DNA of 64,000 nt, from the NCBI RefSeq assembly GCF_028553745.1, contig NZ_CP067129.1, positions 15,001 to 79,000 on the forward strand. The letters run 5' to 3'. The stretch comes from Paracoccus seriniphilus (GTDB taxonomy: Bacteria > Pseudomonadota > Alphaproteobacteria > Rhodobacterales > Rhodobacteraceae). The notes below the pieces were generated by a model. The model searched no databases. It was not told the origin of the DNA and saw only the letters and a program-made list of their open reading frames with translations. Made by a program: the position numbers and the translations under genes. This document shows positions 36,628 to 46,434 of the stretch, in pieces (positions within the stretch are counted from its first letter, which is position 1; the number at the start of each line of letters is the position of its first letter).

Positions 36628-37821
36628 TCAGACGTCATCGTACAATATCCCGCGCAGCCGGGTCAGCGCCTCTTCGGTCTGCGCCTCATCGGCCACCAAT
36701 GCGACGCGAATGAAACCGCGCCCCGGATTCACCCCGTCAACTTCCCGCGACAGATATGCGCCCGGCAGGACCTGTATGCCGGCCCGGGACCACAGGCGGA
36801 TCGCTGCTTCCTCGCCATCCTCGACAGGCAACCACAGGAAGAAACCGCCATCCACCGGGCGATATCCCGGCACATTTCCCAGCACGCGGTCCGCAATCTG
36901 ATATTTCCGCTGATACATGCTGCGGCTGGCGATCACGTGATCCTCATCCAGCCAGGCGGCTTCGCTGACCCTCTGCGCGGGCAGGGACAGCGGCGCCCCG
37001 GCATAGCTGCGCAAACGCCGCATCTGCGCGATGTTTTCCGCGCTGCCAGCGGCGAATCCCGACCGCAGACCCGGCAGATTCGACCGTTTGGACAATGAGT
37101 TGAACATCACGACGCGGTCGGCTTGCCCCATTTCGGTGGCCACAGCCAGCGCGCCCGGAGGCGGTGCATCGCGATAGATCTCGGAATAGCATTCATCCGC
37201 GAAGATCAGGAAATCATGGCGCTCTGCCAGGGCGATCAGCCGCTGCAGGTAGTCGCGCGAGGCAATGGCCCCCTGCGGATTGGCGGGCGAGCACAGATAG
37301 GCGATGGCCGTGCGGCTCAACAGGTCTTCGGAAAGACTCTCGTAATCGGGCAGATTCCCGGTTTCCGGCATGGCCGAGACAAAGACCGGCTGCGCCTGGA
37401 CCGAGGCCGCCGCCACGGCATAGACCTGATAGAAGGGGTTCGGCACCAGCACGACCGGCGGCTGACCGTTCTTGCGCTCGGGGCACAGTGCCAGCGCGGC
37501 GTTGAACAGTCCCTCGCGCGTACCGTTCAGCGCCATGATCCGTTCCGGCGCGACATCCAGATCATGGCGACGCTGCAGCCATGTCCCGATCGCGTTCAGC
37601 AATCCTGGCGTCCCCTCGTTGGTGGGATATTTCGCGAATTCATGGACATGATCGGCCATCACGGCCGCCACGAAGTCGGGCATGGGGTGGCGCGGCTCGC
37701 CGATGGTCAGAACCGTCGGAGCCTCATCGGCCTGCAGGCCCGGTTCGACGCCGGACAACAGCGACCGCAACCGCGGAAACGCATAGTCGGGCAGGTTCGA
37801 GAACCGCTCGGGAATTGCCAT
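36628..37821 (-). CDS. dapC: DapC-like succinyldiaminopimelate transaminase
   Basis: A 397-residue fold type I aminotransferase. The PLP lysine is in [17 protein letters not shown], a block typical of DapC; other landmarks are [44 protein letters not shown] and [10 protein letters not shown]. DapC makes N-succinyl-LL-diaminopimelate for lysine and peptidoglycan, the step after DapD, which is also in this window at 60560. ATG 37821 has GAGG at good distance. Another aminotransferase role cannot be excluded from sequence alone. It is cotranscribed with ftsK. Confidence 0.8.
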   Translation of the reverse strand: MAIPERFSNLPDYAFPRLRSLLSGVEPGLQADEAPTVLTIGEPRHPMPDFVAAVMADHVHEFAKYPTNEGTPGLLNAIGTWLQRRHDLDVAPERIMALNGTREGLFNAALALCPERKNGQPPVVLVPNPFYQVYAVAAASVQAQPVFVSAMPETGNLPDYESLSEDLLSRTAIAYLCSPANPQGAIASRDYLQRLIALAERHDFLIFADECYSEIYRDAPPPGALAVATEMGQADRVVMFNSLSKRSNLPGLRSGFAAGSAENIAQMRRLRSYAGAPLSLPAQRVSEAAWLDEDHVIASRSMYQRKYQIADRVLGNVPGYRPVDGGFFLWLPVEDGEEAAIRLWSRAGIQVLPGAYLSREVDGVNPGRGFIRVALVADEAQTEEALTRLRGILYDDV

Positions 37822-37935
37822 ATCTGCCTCGCTTTCGGGGTCTTTGGCCCCGTTGAATGCCCGGAACTTTAGCCTGATCCCCCTCTTGCGTCCAGACAAA
37901 GCCCGGGAAAGGCGGGGCAGTGTTGCAGAGGATGC

Positions 37936-39273
37936 TCAGATGACAGCCAGGCTGGCTTCGGCCCCCGCGGCCACGCGCAGCAGGTGCCGGTCGCGACCGG
38001 CATGGCCCATCAGCATGATGCCACAGGCCGGATGTCCGGTGGGCAGGGTCACGGCAGGCAGGTCCAGCACATTGGCAATGCGGGTGTTGCGCAGGGCCAG
38101 CAGATTGGCCTGCACAAAGTAATCCTTGTCGCGCAACAGCCTGTCGGTGCCGGGCGGCAGGATCGGCACGGTCGGCAAGACGACCGCATCATAGCCTGAC
38201 GCGACCTCCTTGATCCATTTGCGGCGAATGCGCACCAGTTGCTCCCAGGCGGCAACGTAATCCGCGGCACCGACCTTCGCCCCGCCCCGGAAACGCTCGA
38301 GGATCGGCGTCCACATCAGTTCCGGCGCATCCTCGATCTGGGCGCGCCAGATCCCATAGGCTTCCGGCGCGAAAAGCTGCGGAGACAGGGCCATGGCCTG
38401 ATCCATCCAGTCGCTGGAAACATGGGTGATCCGTGCACCCGCCCGGCCCAGACGTTCCAGCGCATCCTGAAAGGCGACAAGCGGGGCCGGATCGGCATCG
38501 TCAAAGGGCAGCCCTTCCAGAACCATCAGGCGCAGCCCCTGAGCGCTGGCACCATGCAGATCGGCACCGCGATCTCCGGCCATGACGGCGAAAAGCTCGG
38601 CGCAATCCTCGACACTGCGGGCAATGGGGCCTGCGACATCGAATTTCCGGCACAGCGGCACCACGCCCTTTTCGGGCACCGCATCATGGGTCGGCTTGAA
38701 CCCGACCAGCCCGTTCCAGGCTGCGGGCACCCGCACCGAACCACCGGTATCTGTTCCTATCGCCGCCGCAGCCAGCCCCAGCGCCACCGACACAGCCGCC
38801 CCCGAGGACGAGCCGCCCGGTGCCAGATCCGGGTCGAGGGCATTGGGGGGCGTTGCCGTGCTGGGATTGAGGCCCAGACCCGAAAAGGCCAGTTCGCTCA
38901 TATGCGTCTTGCCCAGACACACCAGCCCCTCGCGCGCGGCGCGCGACAGCACCGTGGCATCCTTGCGCGGGATCCGCGCCTCCAGCAGCCGCGACCCCGC
39001 CTCGGTCAGCGTACCGCCGGAATCGACATTGTCCTTCCAGTTGATGGCCACGCCATCCAGAACGCATTTGCGCTGATCGGATTTGGCGCGATCATGGGCG
39101 GCAACCGCTTCGGAACGCGCACGCGCAGCCGTGATCCGGGCATAGATGCGCTTGCCATCGGGATGAGAGCGGGCGGCATCAAGATAGGCTTCGGTCTGGT
39201 CAATCGGGTCCAGAATTCCCGCCAGCATGGCGCGTCCCTGCCGGACCGCCGATTCACGCAGCCAATCAACCAT
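37936..39273 (-). CDS. Amidase (amidase-signature family)
   Basis: A 445-residue hydrolase with the amidase signature: PGGSSSGAAVSVALG and the full Ser-cisSer-Lys triad, Lys in INWKDNVD, Ser in GGSSSG, nucleophile Ser in GTDTGGSVRVPAAWNGLVG. It cleaves amides to acids and ammonia; the exact substrate is unknown and no gatC or gatB is adjacent, so it is not obviously GatA. Its ATG at 39273 follows the stop of the SdhAF4-like gene after two bases, so they are coupled. Confidence 0.9.
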   Translation of the reverse strand: MVDWLRESAVRQGRAMLAGILDPIDQTEAYLDAARSHPDGKRIYARITAARARSEAVAAHDRAKSDQRKCVLDGVAINWKDNVDSGGTLTEAGSRLLEARIPRKDATVLSRAAREGLVCLGKTHMSELAFSGLGLNPSTATPPNALDPDLAPGGSSSGAAVSVALGLAAAAIGTDTGGSVRVPAAWNGLVGFKPTHDAVPEKGVVPLCRKFDVAGPIARSVEDCAELFAVMAGDRGADLHGASAQGLRLMVLEGLPFDDADPAPLVAFQDALERLGRAGARITHVSSDWMDQAMALSPQLFAPEAYGIWRAQIEDAPELMWTPILERFRGGAKVGAADYVAAWEQLVRIRRKWIKEVASGYDAVVLPTVPILPPGTDRLLRDKDYFVQANLLALRNTRIANVLDLPAVTLPTGHPACGIMLMGHAGRDRHLLRVAAGAEASLAVI

Positions 39274-39275
39274 TT

Positions 39276-39452
39276 TCAGAAATCCACCGCCAGGCCGTTC
39301 TTCTCATAGTCGCCGAAACGGACCGGTTCGGGGCCGTCACGCCCTCCGTATTCCTTGGGCAGCGCGGCTTTCCGGGCTGCGGTCTTGCGGCGTTCTTCTG
39401 CCTCGGCAAGCGCGCGTTGGGCAGCGGGCGGCAATTCGGACCGATCACTCAT
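39276..39452 (-). CDS. DUF1674/SdhAF4-like succinate dehydrogenase assembly factor
   Basis: A 58-residue ORF below usual length cutoffs: MSDRSELPPAAQRALAEAEE, a lysine/arginine-rich middle, then PKEYGGRDGPEPVRFGDYEK and NGLAVDF. The C-terminal block is the DUF1674 signature, shared with mitochondrial SDHAF4, which helps flavinylated SdhA join SdhB. It is separate from any sdh genes here and is instead two bases from the amidase gene. ATG 39452 faces rsmB across a 72-base divergent gap. Confidence 0.87.
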   Translation of the reverse strand: MSDRSELPPAAQRALAEAEERRKTAARKAALPKEYGGRDGPEPVRFGDYEKNGLAVDF

Positions 39453-39524
39453 GGAAACATCCTCTCATTCAGCGTAAGGATCACGCTTGTTCTTTCATCA
39501 AAGATGTAAGCGAAGGAAAGCGAT

Positions 39525-40781
39525 TTGGCAAAGCCGGGTGAAGACAAGGCGCGAAAGGCAGCGCTGACATTGCTGCAGGGCGTGCGCGACGGCCTGTCGC
39601 TGGCGGACCAATCCGCTTCCCTGAAGGCATTGACGCCATCGGAACAGGCCCGCGCCGCAAGGCTGGCGGCCGAGACCCTGCGCCATCAATCCCGCGCCGA
39701 TCTTGTCCTTGCCGATTACGTCAGCCGCAAGCCCGCCCCGCAGATCGCCGATGTGCTGCGGCTGGGGACGGTGGAACTGCTGCATCTGGGCGGGGCCGCG
39801 CATGGCGTGGTGCATGCCAATGTCACGCTCTGCCGTGGATTGGGGAAACGTGGCAATGCCGCAGCGGGCATGGTCAATGCCGTGCTGCGCAAGGTGTCCC
39901 GGCATCAGGGATGGCAGGATCTGCCGCCCCAGCCGATGCCGGACTGGCTGCGCGGCCCCGTCGTGGCCGCCTATGGCGAAGATGCCGCGATCGCCATCGA
40001 GGCCGCCCATCAAAATGCCGCCCCGCTGGATCTGACCGTCAAGTCAACAGCCACGACTCTTGAAAATGCCGAGCCCCTGCCGACCGGATCCCTGCGCCTG
40101 CGCGGACAGGTGCAGGTCAGCGCCCTGCCGGGCTTTGAATCCGGCGACTGGTGGGTGCAGGACGCCGCCGCCGCGCTGCCGGTGCGCCTGCTGGACCCGC
40201 AGCCCGATGAACATATCGCCGATCTCTGCGCCGCACCGGGGGGCAAGACCATGCAGCTTGCCGCTGCCGGGGCCAAGGTCGCCGCCATAGACATCAGCTC
40301 GGCCAGATTGAAACGCGTCGCCGAAAACCTGTCGCGCTGCGGTCTGTCGGCCAATCTGACCCGCGCCGATGCGCTGACATGGAAACCCGAACAGCCCCTT
40401 GACGCGATCCTGCTGGACGCCCCCTGTTCGGCCACCGGAACCATTCGGCGCCATCCCGATCTGCCCTTTTTGCGTGACGGGTCGGGCATGGCGCAGCTGG
40501 TCGCGCTGCAATCACGGCTGATCGACCATGCGCTGGAGTTGCTGCGGCCCGGCGGGCGGCTGGTCTATGCCGTCTGCTCGCTTCTGCCCGATGAGGGCGA
40601 GGCCCAGATCAAGGCCGCATTGGCCCGACATCCGGGGCTGACCGTGGAACCCGTGACCCTGCCGGGCGCAGAGCCCGCCTGGATCACCCCCGAAGGCGGC
40701 ATCAGATTGCGGCCCGATTACTGGCCGGAACGGGGCGGAATGGACGGCTTTTACATGGCAAGACTGCAAAAGCCCGCCTGA
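39525..40781 (+). CDS. rsmB: 16S rRNA m5C967 methyltransferase RsmB/Sun-type
   Basis: A 418-residue RsmB: an N-terminal NusB-like RNA-binding domain ([40 protein letters not shown]) and a C-terminal SAM methyltransferase domain with [31 protein letters not shown] (catalytic-type Cys) and [12 protein letters not shown] (nucleophile Cys). The reading frame begins with TTG at 39525, preceded by GAAGGAAAG; no upstream ATG is in frame. It is followed by purH after 73 bases. Confidence 0.92.
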   Translation: MAKPGEDKARKAALTLLQGVRDGLSLADQSASLKALTPSEQARAARLAAETLRHQSRADLVLADYVSRKPAPQIADVLRLGTVELLHLGGAAHGVVHANVTLCRGLGKRGNAAAGMVNAVLRKVSRHQGWQDLPPQPMPDWLRGPVVAAYGEDAAIAIEAAHQNAAPLDLTVKSTATTLENAEPLPTGSLRLRGQVQVSALPGFESGDWWVQDAAAALPVRLLDPQPDEHIADLCAAPGGKTMQLAAAGAKVAAIDISSARLKRVAENLSRCGLSANLTRADALTWKPEQPLDAILLDAPCSATGTIRRHPDLPFLRDGSGMAQLVALQSRLIDHALELLRPGGRLVYAVCSLLPDEGEAQIKAALARHPGLTVEPVTLPGAEPAWITPEGGIRLRPDYWPERGGMDGFYMARLQKPA

Positions 40782-40854
40782 AGCGGCCTGTGACGCTGGA
40801 CCTTCCCGCGCCAGAACGATAGTTCAGCGGCAAATCCATCTGCGAGGCCCTGCC

Positions 40855-42444
40855 ATGTCCCATCCCGTCGCCCTGAAACGCGCGCTGATCTCGGTATCCG
40901 ACAAGACCGGCCTCATCGATTTCGCGCGCCAGCTTGCTGCCCGTGGCATCGAACTTCTGTCCACCGGAGGCAGCGCCAAGGCCATGCGTGAGGCCGGGCT
41001 GACCGTAACCGATGTTGCAGATGTCACCGGCTTTCCCGAAATGATGGATGGTCGCGTCAAGACGCTGCACCCCAAGGTTCACGGCGGTTTGCTGGCGCTG
41101 CGCGACAACGAGGAACATCTGGCCGCGATGGAGGCCCATGGAATCGGGCCCATCGATCTGCTGGTGGTGAATCTCTATCCCTTCGAGGAAACCGTGGCCA
41201 AGGGCGCGGCCTATGAAGACTGCATCGAGAATATCGACATCGGCGGGCCGGCCATGATCCGCGCGGGGGCCAAGAACCACGGCTTTGTCAGCGTGATCGT
41301 GGATGTTCAGGACTACGACGCCTTGCTGGCCGAACTGGACGCCAATGACGACCACACCACCATGGCCTTCCGCCAGCGTCTGGCCCAGATCGCCTATGCG
41401 CGCACCGCTGCCTATGACGCCGCTGTCAGCACATGGATGGCGCAGGCCATCGGCGAGGAAACGCCGCGCCGCCGCGCCTTTGCCGGCACGCTGGCCCAAA
41501 GCCTGCGCTATGGCGAAAACCCGCATCAGCAGGCCGCCTTCTATGTGACCGGAGACAGCCGCCCCGGCGTGGCCACCGCGCAGCAATGGCAGGGCAAGGA
41601 ACTGTCCTACAACAATATCAACGACACCGACGCCGCCTTTGAACTGGTCGCGGAATTCGATCCCGCCGATGGTCCGGCATGCGCGATCATCAAGCACGCC
41701 AATCCCTGCGGCGTTGCGCGTGGCGACAGCGCCATCGAGGCCTACAAGCGCGCCTTCGATTGCGACACGACCTCGGCCTTCGGCGGCATCGTGGCGCTGA
41801 ACCAGCCGCTGGACGGGGCAACCGCCGAAGAAATCGTGAAGATATTTACCGAAGTCGTCATCGCCCCCGATGCAGATGAAGATGCCAAGCGCATCTTCGC
41901 CGCCAAGAAGAACCTGCGCCTTCTGACCACCGGCGGCCTGCCCGATCCGCGTGCGGGCGGCATGACCTTCCGCCAGGTTGCGGGTGGCTTTCTGGCCCAG
42001 TCTCGCGACAATGGCCATGTCAGCCGCGACGCGCTGAAGATCGTGACCGAGCGCCAGCCCAGTGCCGAAGAGCTGAACGATCTGCTCTTTGCATGGACCG
42101 TCGCCAAACATGTGAAATCCAACGCCATCGTCTATGCCAAGGATCTGGCCACCGTGGGTGTCGGCGCAGGCCAGATGAGCCGCGTTGACTCCACCCGCAT
42201 CGGTCGGCGCAAATCCGAAGACATGGCCCAGGCGCTTGGCCTGTCCCAGCCGCTGACCATCGGCTCGGCCGTGGCCTCGGATGCCTTCTTCCCCTTTGCC
42301 GACGGCATCGAAGCCCTCGCCGAAGCCGGTGCCAAGGCGGTGATCCAGCCCGGCGGATCGATGCGCGATGAGGAAGTGATTGCAGCGGCCAACAAACTTG
42401 GCCTAACGATGGTGTTCACAGGACAGCGACATTTCAGGCACTGA
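40855..42444 (+). CDS. purH: Bifunctional AICAR transformylase/IMP cyclohydrolase
   Basis: PurH carries out the last two steps of IMP synthesis. The 529-residue protein shows the cyclohydrolase domain ([46 protein letters not shown]) and the transformylase domain ([36 protein letters not shown], and the C-terminal GQRHFRH). Length matches E. coli PurH (529). The TGA overlaps the lspA ATG by one base (TGATG), giving tight coupling to the lipoprotein signal peptidase. Confidence 0.97.
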   Translation: MSHPVALKRALISVSDKTGLIDFARQLAARGIELLSTGGSAKAMREAGLTVTDVADVTGFPEMMDGRVKTLHPKVHGGLLALRDNEEHLAAMEAHGIGPIDLLVVNLYPFEETVAKGAAYEDCIENIDIGGPAMIRAGAKNHGFVSVIVDVQDYDALLAELDANDDHTTMAFRQRLAQIAYARTAAYDAAVSTWMAQAIGEETPRRRAFAGTLAQSLRYGENPHQQAAFYVTGDSRPGVATAQQWQGKELSYNNINDTDAAFELVAEFDPADGPACAIIKHANPCGVARGDSAIEAYKRAFDCDTTSAFGGIVALNQPLDGATAEEIVKIFTEVVIAPDADEDAKRIFAAKKNLRLLTTGGLPDPRAGGMTFRQVAGGFLAQSRDNGHVSRDALKIVTERQPSAEELNDLLFAWTVAKHVKSNAIVYAKDLATVGVGAGQMSRVDSTRIGRRKSEDMAQALGLSQPLTIGSAVASDAFFPFADGIEALAEAGAKAVIQPGGSMRDEEVIAAANKLGLTMVFTGQRHFRH

Positions 42445-43124
42445 TGCAACAGGAACTCCCGCTGGAGATTGCGCCGGAACCGGCACCCAAACCCAAGCGC
42501 CCCCGCGCGCCGCGCAAGCCCAGCCCGCCTGTGCGCGCGAACATGCGCCTGACGGCATGGATCGCCCTTGCCGTCATCGTGCTGGATCAGGCGCTGAAAT
42601 ATCTGGTGGTTCACGGCCTGCATCTGGATGAGGTCCGAAATCTGGATGTATTCCCGCCCTGGCTGAACCTGCGCATGGCGTGGAATCAGGGCGTGAATTT
42701 CGGGTTGATGGCTTCGGATCAGAATCTGACGCGATGGATTCTGATCGCGGTGGCGGTGGTGATCTGCACCTGGGTCTGGATCTGGATCTGGCGCAGTGCG
42801 GCAGGATTGCTGGCCCGGATCGCGGCGGGATTTCTGATCGGCGGGGCCATCGGAAACGTGATCGACCGGATCTGTTATGGCGCGGTCGCGGATTTCCTGA
42901 ACATGTCGCTGCCCGGCTGGCAGAACCCCTACAGCTTCAACGTCGCCGACATCGCGATTTTCGCCGGGGCCATCGCGCTTGTTCTGGTGCCGCAGAAGAA
43001 CCCGGCCGCCACCAGGACCGCCTCGAAACCCACCGCCAAACCGCGTGGCAGGAAGGCGGCCAGCCCTTCGTCGGCACCAGCGTCAAAGACCGGGGACAAC
43101 CCCCGTGACGGCGGCGAAAAATAA
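42444..43124 (+). CDS. lspA: Lipoprotein signal peptidase, extended at both ends
   Basis: LspA removes signal peptides from prolipoproteins in the inner membrane. The core has four hydrophobic segments and both catalytic aspartates, in [16 protein letters not shown] and SFNVADIAI. The protein is 226 residues against about 165 in most species: about 33 extra N-terminal residues rich in Pro, Lys and Arg, and about 40 extra C-terminal Ala/Lys/Pro-rich residues. A shorter start at MRLTAW (42543) is possible, but the 42444 ATG is coupled to the purH stop. It is followed directly by a lipoprotein gene. Confidence 0.93.
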   Translation: MQQELPLEIAPEPAPKPKRPRAPRKPSPPVRANMRLTAWIALAVIVLDQALKYLVVHGLHLDEVRNLDVFPPWLNLRMAWNQGVNFGLMASDQNLTRWILIAVAVVICTWVWIWIWRSAAGLLARIAAGFLIGGAIGNVIDRICYGAVADFLNMSLPGWQNPYSFNVADIAIFAGAIALVLVPQKNPAATRTASKPTAKPRGRKAASPSSAPASKTGDNPRDGGEK

Positions 43125-43159
43125 CGCTAGAACGGGCACGAATGACAAAGGGGCGAGGA

Positions 43160-43681
43160 ATGCGGGCATTTGCACTGATGATCAGCGTCGCGCTGACGAC
43201 CGGGCTGGCAGCCTGTAGCGGCGATCCGCATCTGATGAACATCGAATCCGGCCAGTCGAGCCCGGATGAATTCGCCATCCTGCCGACCAAACCCCTGTCC
43301 ATGCCGCCGGATCTGGCGATTCTGCCGTCCCCGACGCCGGGAGGCAGCAATATCACCGATCCGACACCGCAGGCCGATGCCGTCGCCGCGCTTGGCGGAA
43401 ATCCGGCACGGCTGACCGATCAGGGCATCTCGGCATCGGATCAGGCATTGGTGGCCTATGCCGCGCGCCGCGGCACCAATCCCGCGATCCGCACCGAATT
43501 GGCCGAGGCCGATCTGAAATGGCGTTCGCGCCATTCTCGCCGTCCGCTGGAGGCACTGTTTGGCACCTCGGTCTATCTGCGCGCCTATCGCTCCATGACA
43601 CTGGATGCGGAATCCGAACAGCTGCGCTGGCAGCGGGCCGGCGCACGCACATCGACATCTCCGGCACCGGAAACGGAATGA
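43160..43681 (+). CDS. DUF3035 (BamF-like) outer-membrane lipoprotein
   Basis: A 173-residue lipoprotein with lipobox LAAC and, soon after, SSPDEFAILPTKPLSMPPD, the signature of DUF3035. This family matches the alphaproteobacterial BAM-complex lipoprotein called BamF in published work, as I recall it; treat that link as likely, not certain. An in-frame ATG at 43142 is the alternative start; I prefer 43160 because AAGGGG precedes it and the signal peptide is then of usual shape. It follows lspA, its processing enzyme, and overlaps the P450 gene by four bases. Confidence 0.82.
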   Translation: MRAFALMISVALTTGLAACSGDPHLMNIESGQSSPDEFAILPTKPLSMPPDLAILPSPTPGGSNITDPTPQADAVAALGGNPARLTDQGISASDQALVAYAARRGTNPAIRTELAEADLKWRSRHSRRPLEALFGTSVYLRAYRSMTLDAESEQLRWQRAGARTSTSPAPETE

Positions 43682-44898
43682 TCCCCGGCTTCGATCCGAC
43701 TTCGGTCGTGTTCGGACAAGACCCCTGGCCCAGCTATGCCGCCCTGCGCAGCCAGAAGGGCCTGCCCTTCTGGCCCGGCTTTGACGGCTATCTGGCCGCG
43801 CGTTTCGAAGATGTGCGCCAGATCGCACTGGACCGGCGCATGGTGCGCGGCACCGAAAGCTTCGCCACGCCCGAGGAACGCCGCCGCCTGCAGGTCGCGG
43901 CAAATTTTCACGACATGCCGTTTCACGAACGCTTCGTGCAGACCTCGATGCTGGAAATCGACGGCCCCGACCATGACCGGCTGCGCCGGGCGGTCTTTCC
44001 CTTCTTTACCAAGACCCGGCTGGAATCGCTGCGCGAATGGGTCACGGATTACGTCTGCCGGTCGCTGGATCGAATTCTGGAGCAACGCTCTTTCGATTTC
44101 ATCGCCGGTCTTGCTGCAGATCTTCCCGGCCAGGTCATTGGCCATCTGATCGGCACCGACCCGGAACTGGCACCACAAATGACGCGCTGGTCCGAAGATG
44201 TGGTCAGCTATTTCGACATTGACCGCAGCGCCGCCAAAAAAGCCCGCGCCGAGGAAGCCACGCGGCTTTTTCACGACCTGTTGCAAGACCTCTATCAGCG
44301 CCGCAAGGTCGCGCCGCGCGATGATCTGATCAGCGCAATGATCGGCGCCGAAGTGGCCGGTCTGCTGACCCATGACGAATTGATCGCCACCGTGATGCAG
44401 ATCCTGCATGCCGGTCACGGATCGACGATAGATGTGATGGGCAGTGGCCTGCATGCCCTGTTGGTCAACCCCGAGCAGATGGCACGCCTGCGCAGCGACC
44501 CCGGCCTGATGCCCACGGCGGTGCAGGAAATGTTCCGCTATGCCGCGCCGCTGCCGTTCTTTCACCGTTTCGCCAGCGAAGACCTGACGATTTGCGGGCG
44601 CGACTGGCCCAGGGGCACGAAATTCGGCCTGCTTTACGCCAGCGCCAACCGCGACCCCGCCGCCTTCGACCGTCCCGACAGTTTCGACATTGCGCGCAAA
44701 CCGAATGTCCATCTGGCCTTTGGCGCGGGTCCCCATGTCTGTCTTGGCAACAATCTGGCACGACTGAACATGGACATCCTGTTTTCTGCCCTGCTGACGC
44801 GCACCTCCGACATCAGGCTGTCAGGTTCAGTGCTCTGGAAAACCGGACTTCAGGCGCATGGCCCCCTGTGCCTTCCGGTCACCGTGACGCCGGCATAG
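43678..44898 (+). CDS. Cytochrome P450
   Basis: A 406-residue soluble bacterial P450. The heme loop FGAGPHVCLGNNLAR carries the thiolate Cys355, the K-helix ExxR is in QEMFRY, and HDRLRR (C-helix) is present. The I-helix reads A245-G-H-G-S-T250 where most P450s have AGxDT, so the usual acid-alcohol pair is Gly-Ser; this could change oxygen activation. Class and substrate cannot be told from sequence. No ferredoxin or reductase gene is adjacent. The ATG overlaps the DUF3035 stop, placing a P450 inside an envelope-protein operon. Confidence 0.93.
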   Translation: MIPGFDPTSVVFGQDPWPSYAALRSQKGLPFWPGFDGYLAARFEDVRQIALDRRMVRGTESFATPEERRRLQVAANFHDMPFHERFVQTSMLEIDGPDHDRLRRAVFPFFTKTRLESLREWVTDYVCRSLDRILEQRSFDFIAGLAADLPGQVIGHLIGTDPELAPQMTRWSEDVVSYFDIDRSAAKKARAEEATRLFHDLLQDLYQRRKVAPRDDLISAMIGAEVAGLLTHDELIATVMQILHAGHGSTIDVMGSGLHALLVNPEQMARLRSDPGLMPTAVQEMFRYAAPLPFFHRFASEDLTICGRDWPRGTKFGLLYASANRDPAAFDRPDSFDIARKPNVHLAFGAGPHVCLGNNLARLNMDILFSALLTRTSDIRLSGSVLWKTGLQAHGPLCLPVTVTPA

Positions 44899-45015
44899 AC
44901 ACAGGCCGCGAGCCGCTTTCCGGTCACCATGCCACACATTAGCGCGAGTCAGGCTTGCGCCTGCAGCCGCCTGCGTTCAGATTTCTTCGCAGGAAAGAGG
45001 AGGTTGTTCCCCCCA

Positions 45016-46434
45016 ATGCGCCCATTCGCCTTATCCGTCGCCCTGCCGCTGATGCTGTTGCTGGCACCGCCGGCCGCCGTGGCCGAGATGCCGGAAGACA
45101 TCAGCCATTTCACCCTGCCCAACGGTCTTGAGACCGTCGTGATCGAGGATCACCGCGCGCCGGTCGTGGTTCAGATGGTCTGGTACCGGATCGGGGCCGC
45201 CGATGAGGTGCCGGGCAAATCGGGCATCGCGCATTATCTGGAACATCTGATGTTCAAAGGCACGGACAAGATGGAGCCGGGCGAATTCTCGAAGACCGTG
45301 ACCGCCAATGGCGGCAGCGACAACGCCTTTACCTCTTATGATTACACGGCCTATTTCCAGCGCATCGCCTCGGACCGGCTGCCGCTGATCATGGAGATGG
45401 AGGCCGACCGCATGGCCAATCTGAAGATCGGCGAAGATGACTGGCAGGCCGAAAGGCAGGTGGTTCTGGAAGAGCGCGCGCAGCGTGTCGACAGCGACCC
45501 GCGCGCCCTGTTCGCCGAGGAACGCGATGCGATCCAGTTCTACAACCATCCCTATGGCCGCCCGATCATCGGCTGGCGTCAGGAAATGGAGGGGCTGACC
45601 CGCGAAGACGCCATCGCCTGGTATGACGCCCATTACTCCCCTGATGATGCGGTGCTGATTCTGGCCGGTGATGTGACCCCTGAAAAGGCGCGGGAACTGG
45701 CCGAGGAATTTTATGGCGACATTCCCGCCAAGGGTAACACGACCCCTCGCCTGCGGCCTCAGGAACCGCAACAACGCGCCCCCCGGCGCATTGAAATGCA
45801 GGATCCGCGCGTCGCCCAGCCGACCTTCACGCGCAGCTATCTTGCGACGGAACGCAATCCCGGCGATCAGGCTCCGGCAGCGGCGCTGACCATTCTTGCC
45901 GAACTGCTTGGCGGCTCCATGCAGACCTCGGTTCTGGGGCGCGAGCTTGCCTTGCCGGGCAAGGCGCTGTGGATCAATGCCAGCTATGACGGGCTGTCCG
46001 TCGATCCCACGACCTTCACCCTGACCATGGTGCCCGCCGATGATGTCGACCCCGCGCGCGCGGAACGGCTGCTGGACGAGGCGCTGGCGAAATTCCTGAA
46101 GCAGGGACCGGATGAAGCGGACCTTGAACGGGTCAAGACCCGTATCCGCGCTGCGGAAATCTACAGCCGCGATTCAGCCCATGGCCGCGCCTATGATTAT
46201 GGTCAGGGCCTCAGCATCGGGCTGACCATCGACGATGTGAATGACTGGCCCGACATCCTGGCCGCTGTCACCGCAGACGATATTCGCAAGGCCGCCGCAA
46301 GCCTGCTGAACAGCAAGGCCACGGTATCAGGCTGGTTGCTGCCCGCCCCGCCAGAGCAGCCCGCCGGCGCAACGCCTGTCAAGGCCAAGACGCCGCCCGC
46401 CCATGCAGCAACCCAATCCGAGGTGCAGAAATGA
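45016..46434 (+). CDS. M16-family zinc peptidase (catalytic member)
   Basis: A 472-residue exported peptidase: signal peptide cut near AVAE, then the inverted zinc motif HYLEH in GIAHYLEHLMFKGTD with the distal Glu in VVLEERAQRVDS. The rest follows the two-lobed M16B fold. Related proteins (PqqL/YmxG-like) degrade peptides in the periplasm. GAGGAGG lies upstream of ATG 45016 at somewhat long spacing; an upstream in-frame ATG at 44929 would bury the signal peptide. It is coupled to the next M16 gene by a four-base overlap, and the two should form a heterodimer. Confidence 0.93.
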   Translation: MRPFALSVALPLMLLLAPPAAVAEMPEDISHFTLPNGLETVVIEDHRAPVVVQMVWYRIGAADEVPGKSGIAHYLEHLMFKGTDKMEPGEFSKTVTANGGSDNAFTSYDYTAYFQRIASDRLPLIMEMEADRMANLKIGEDDWQAERQVVLEERAQRVDSDPRALFAEERDAIQFYNHPYGRPIIGWRQEMEGLTREDAIAWYDAHYSPDDAVLILAGDVTPEKARELAEEFYGDIPAKGNTTPRLRPQEPQQRAPRRIEMQDPRVAQPTFTRSYLATERNPGDQAPAAALTILAELLGGSMQTSVLGRELALPGKALWINASYDGLSVDPTTFTLTMVPADDVDPARAERLLDEALAKFLKQGPDEADLERVKTRIRAAEIYSRDSAHGRAYDYGQGLSIGLTIDDVNDWPDILAAVTADDIRKAAASLLNSKATVSGWLLPAPPEQPAGATPVKAKTPPAHAATQSEVQK

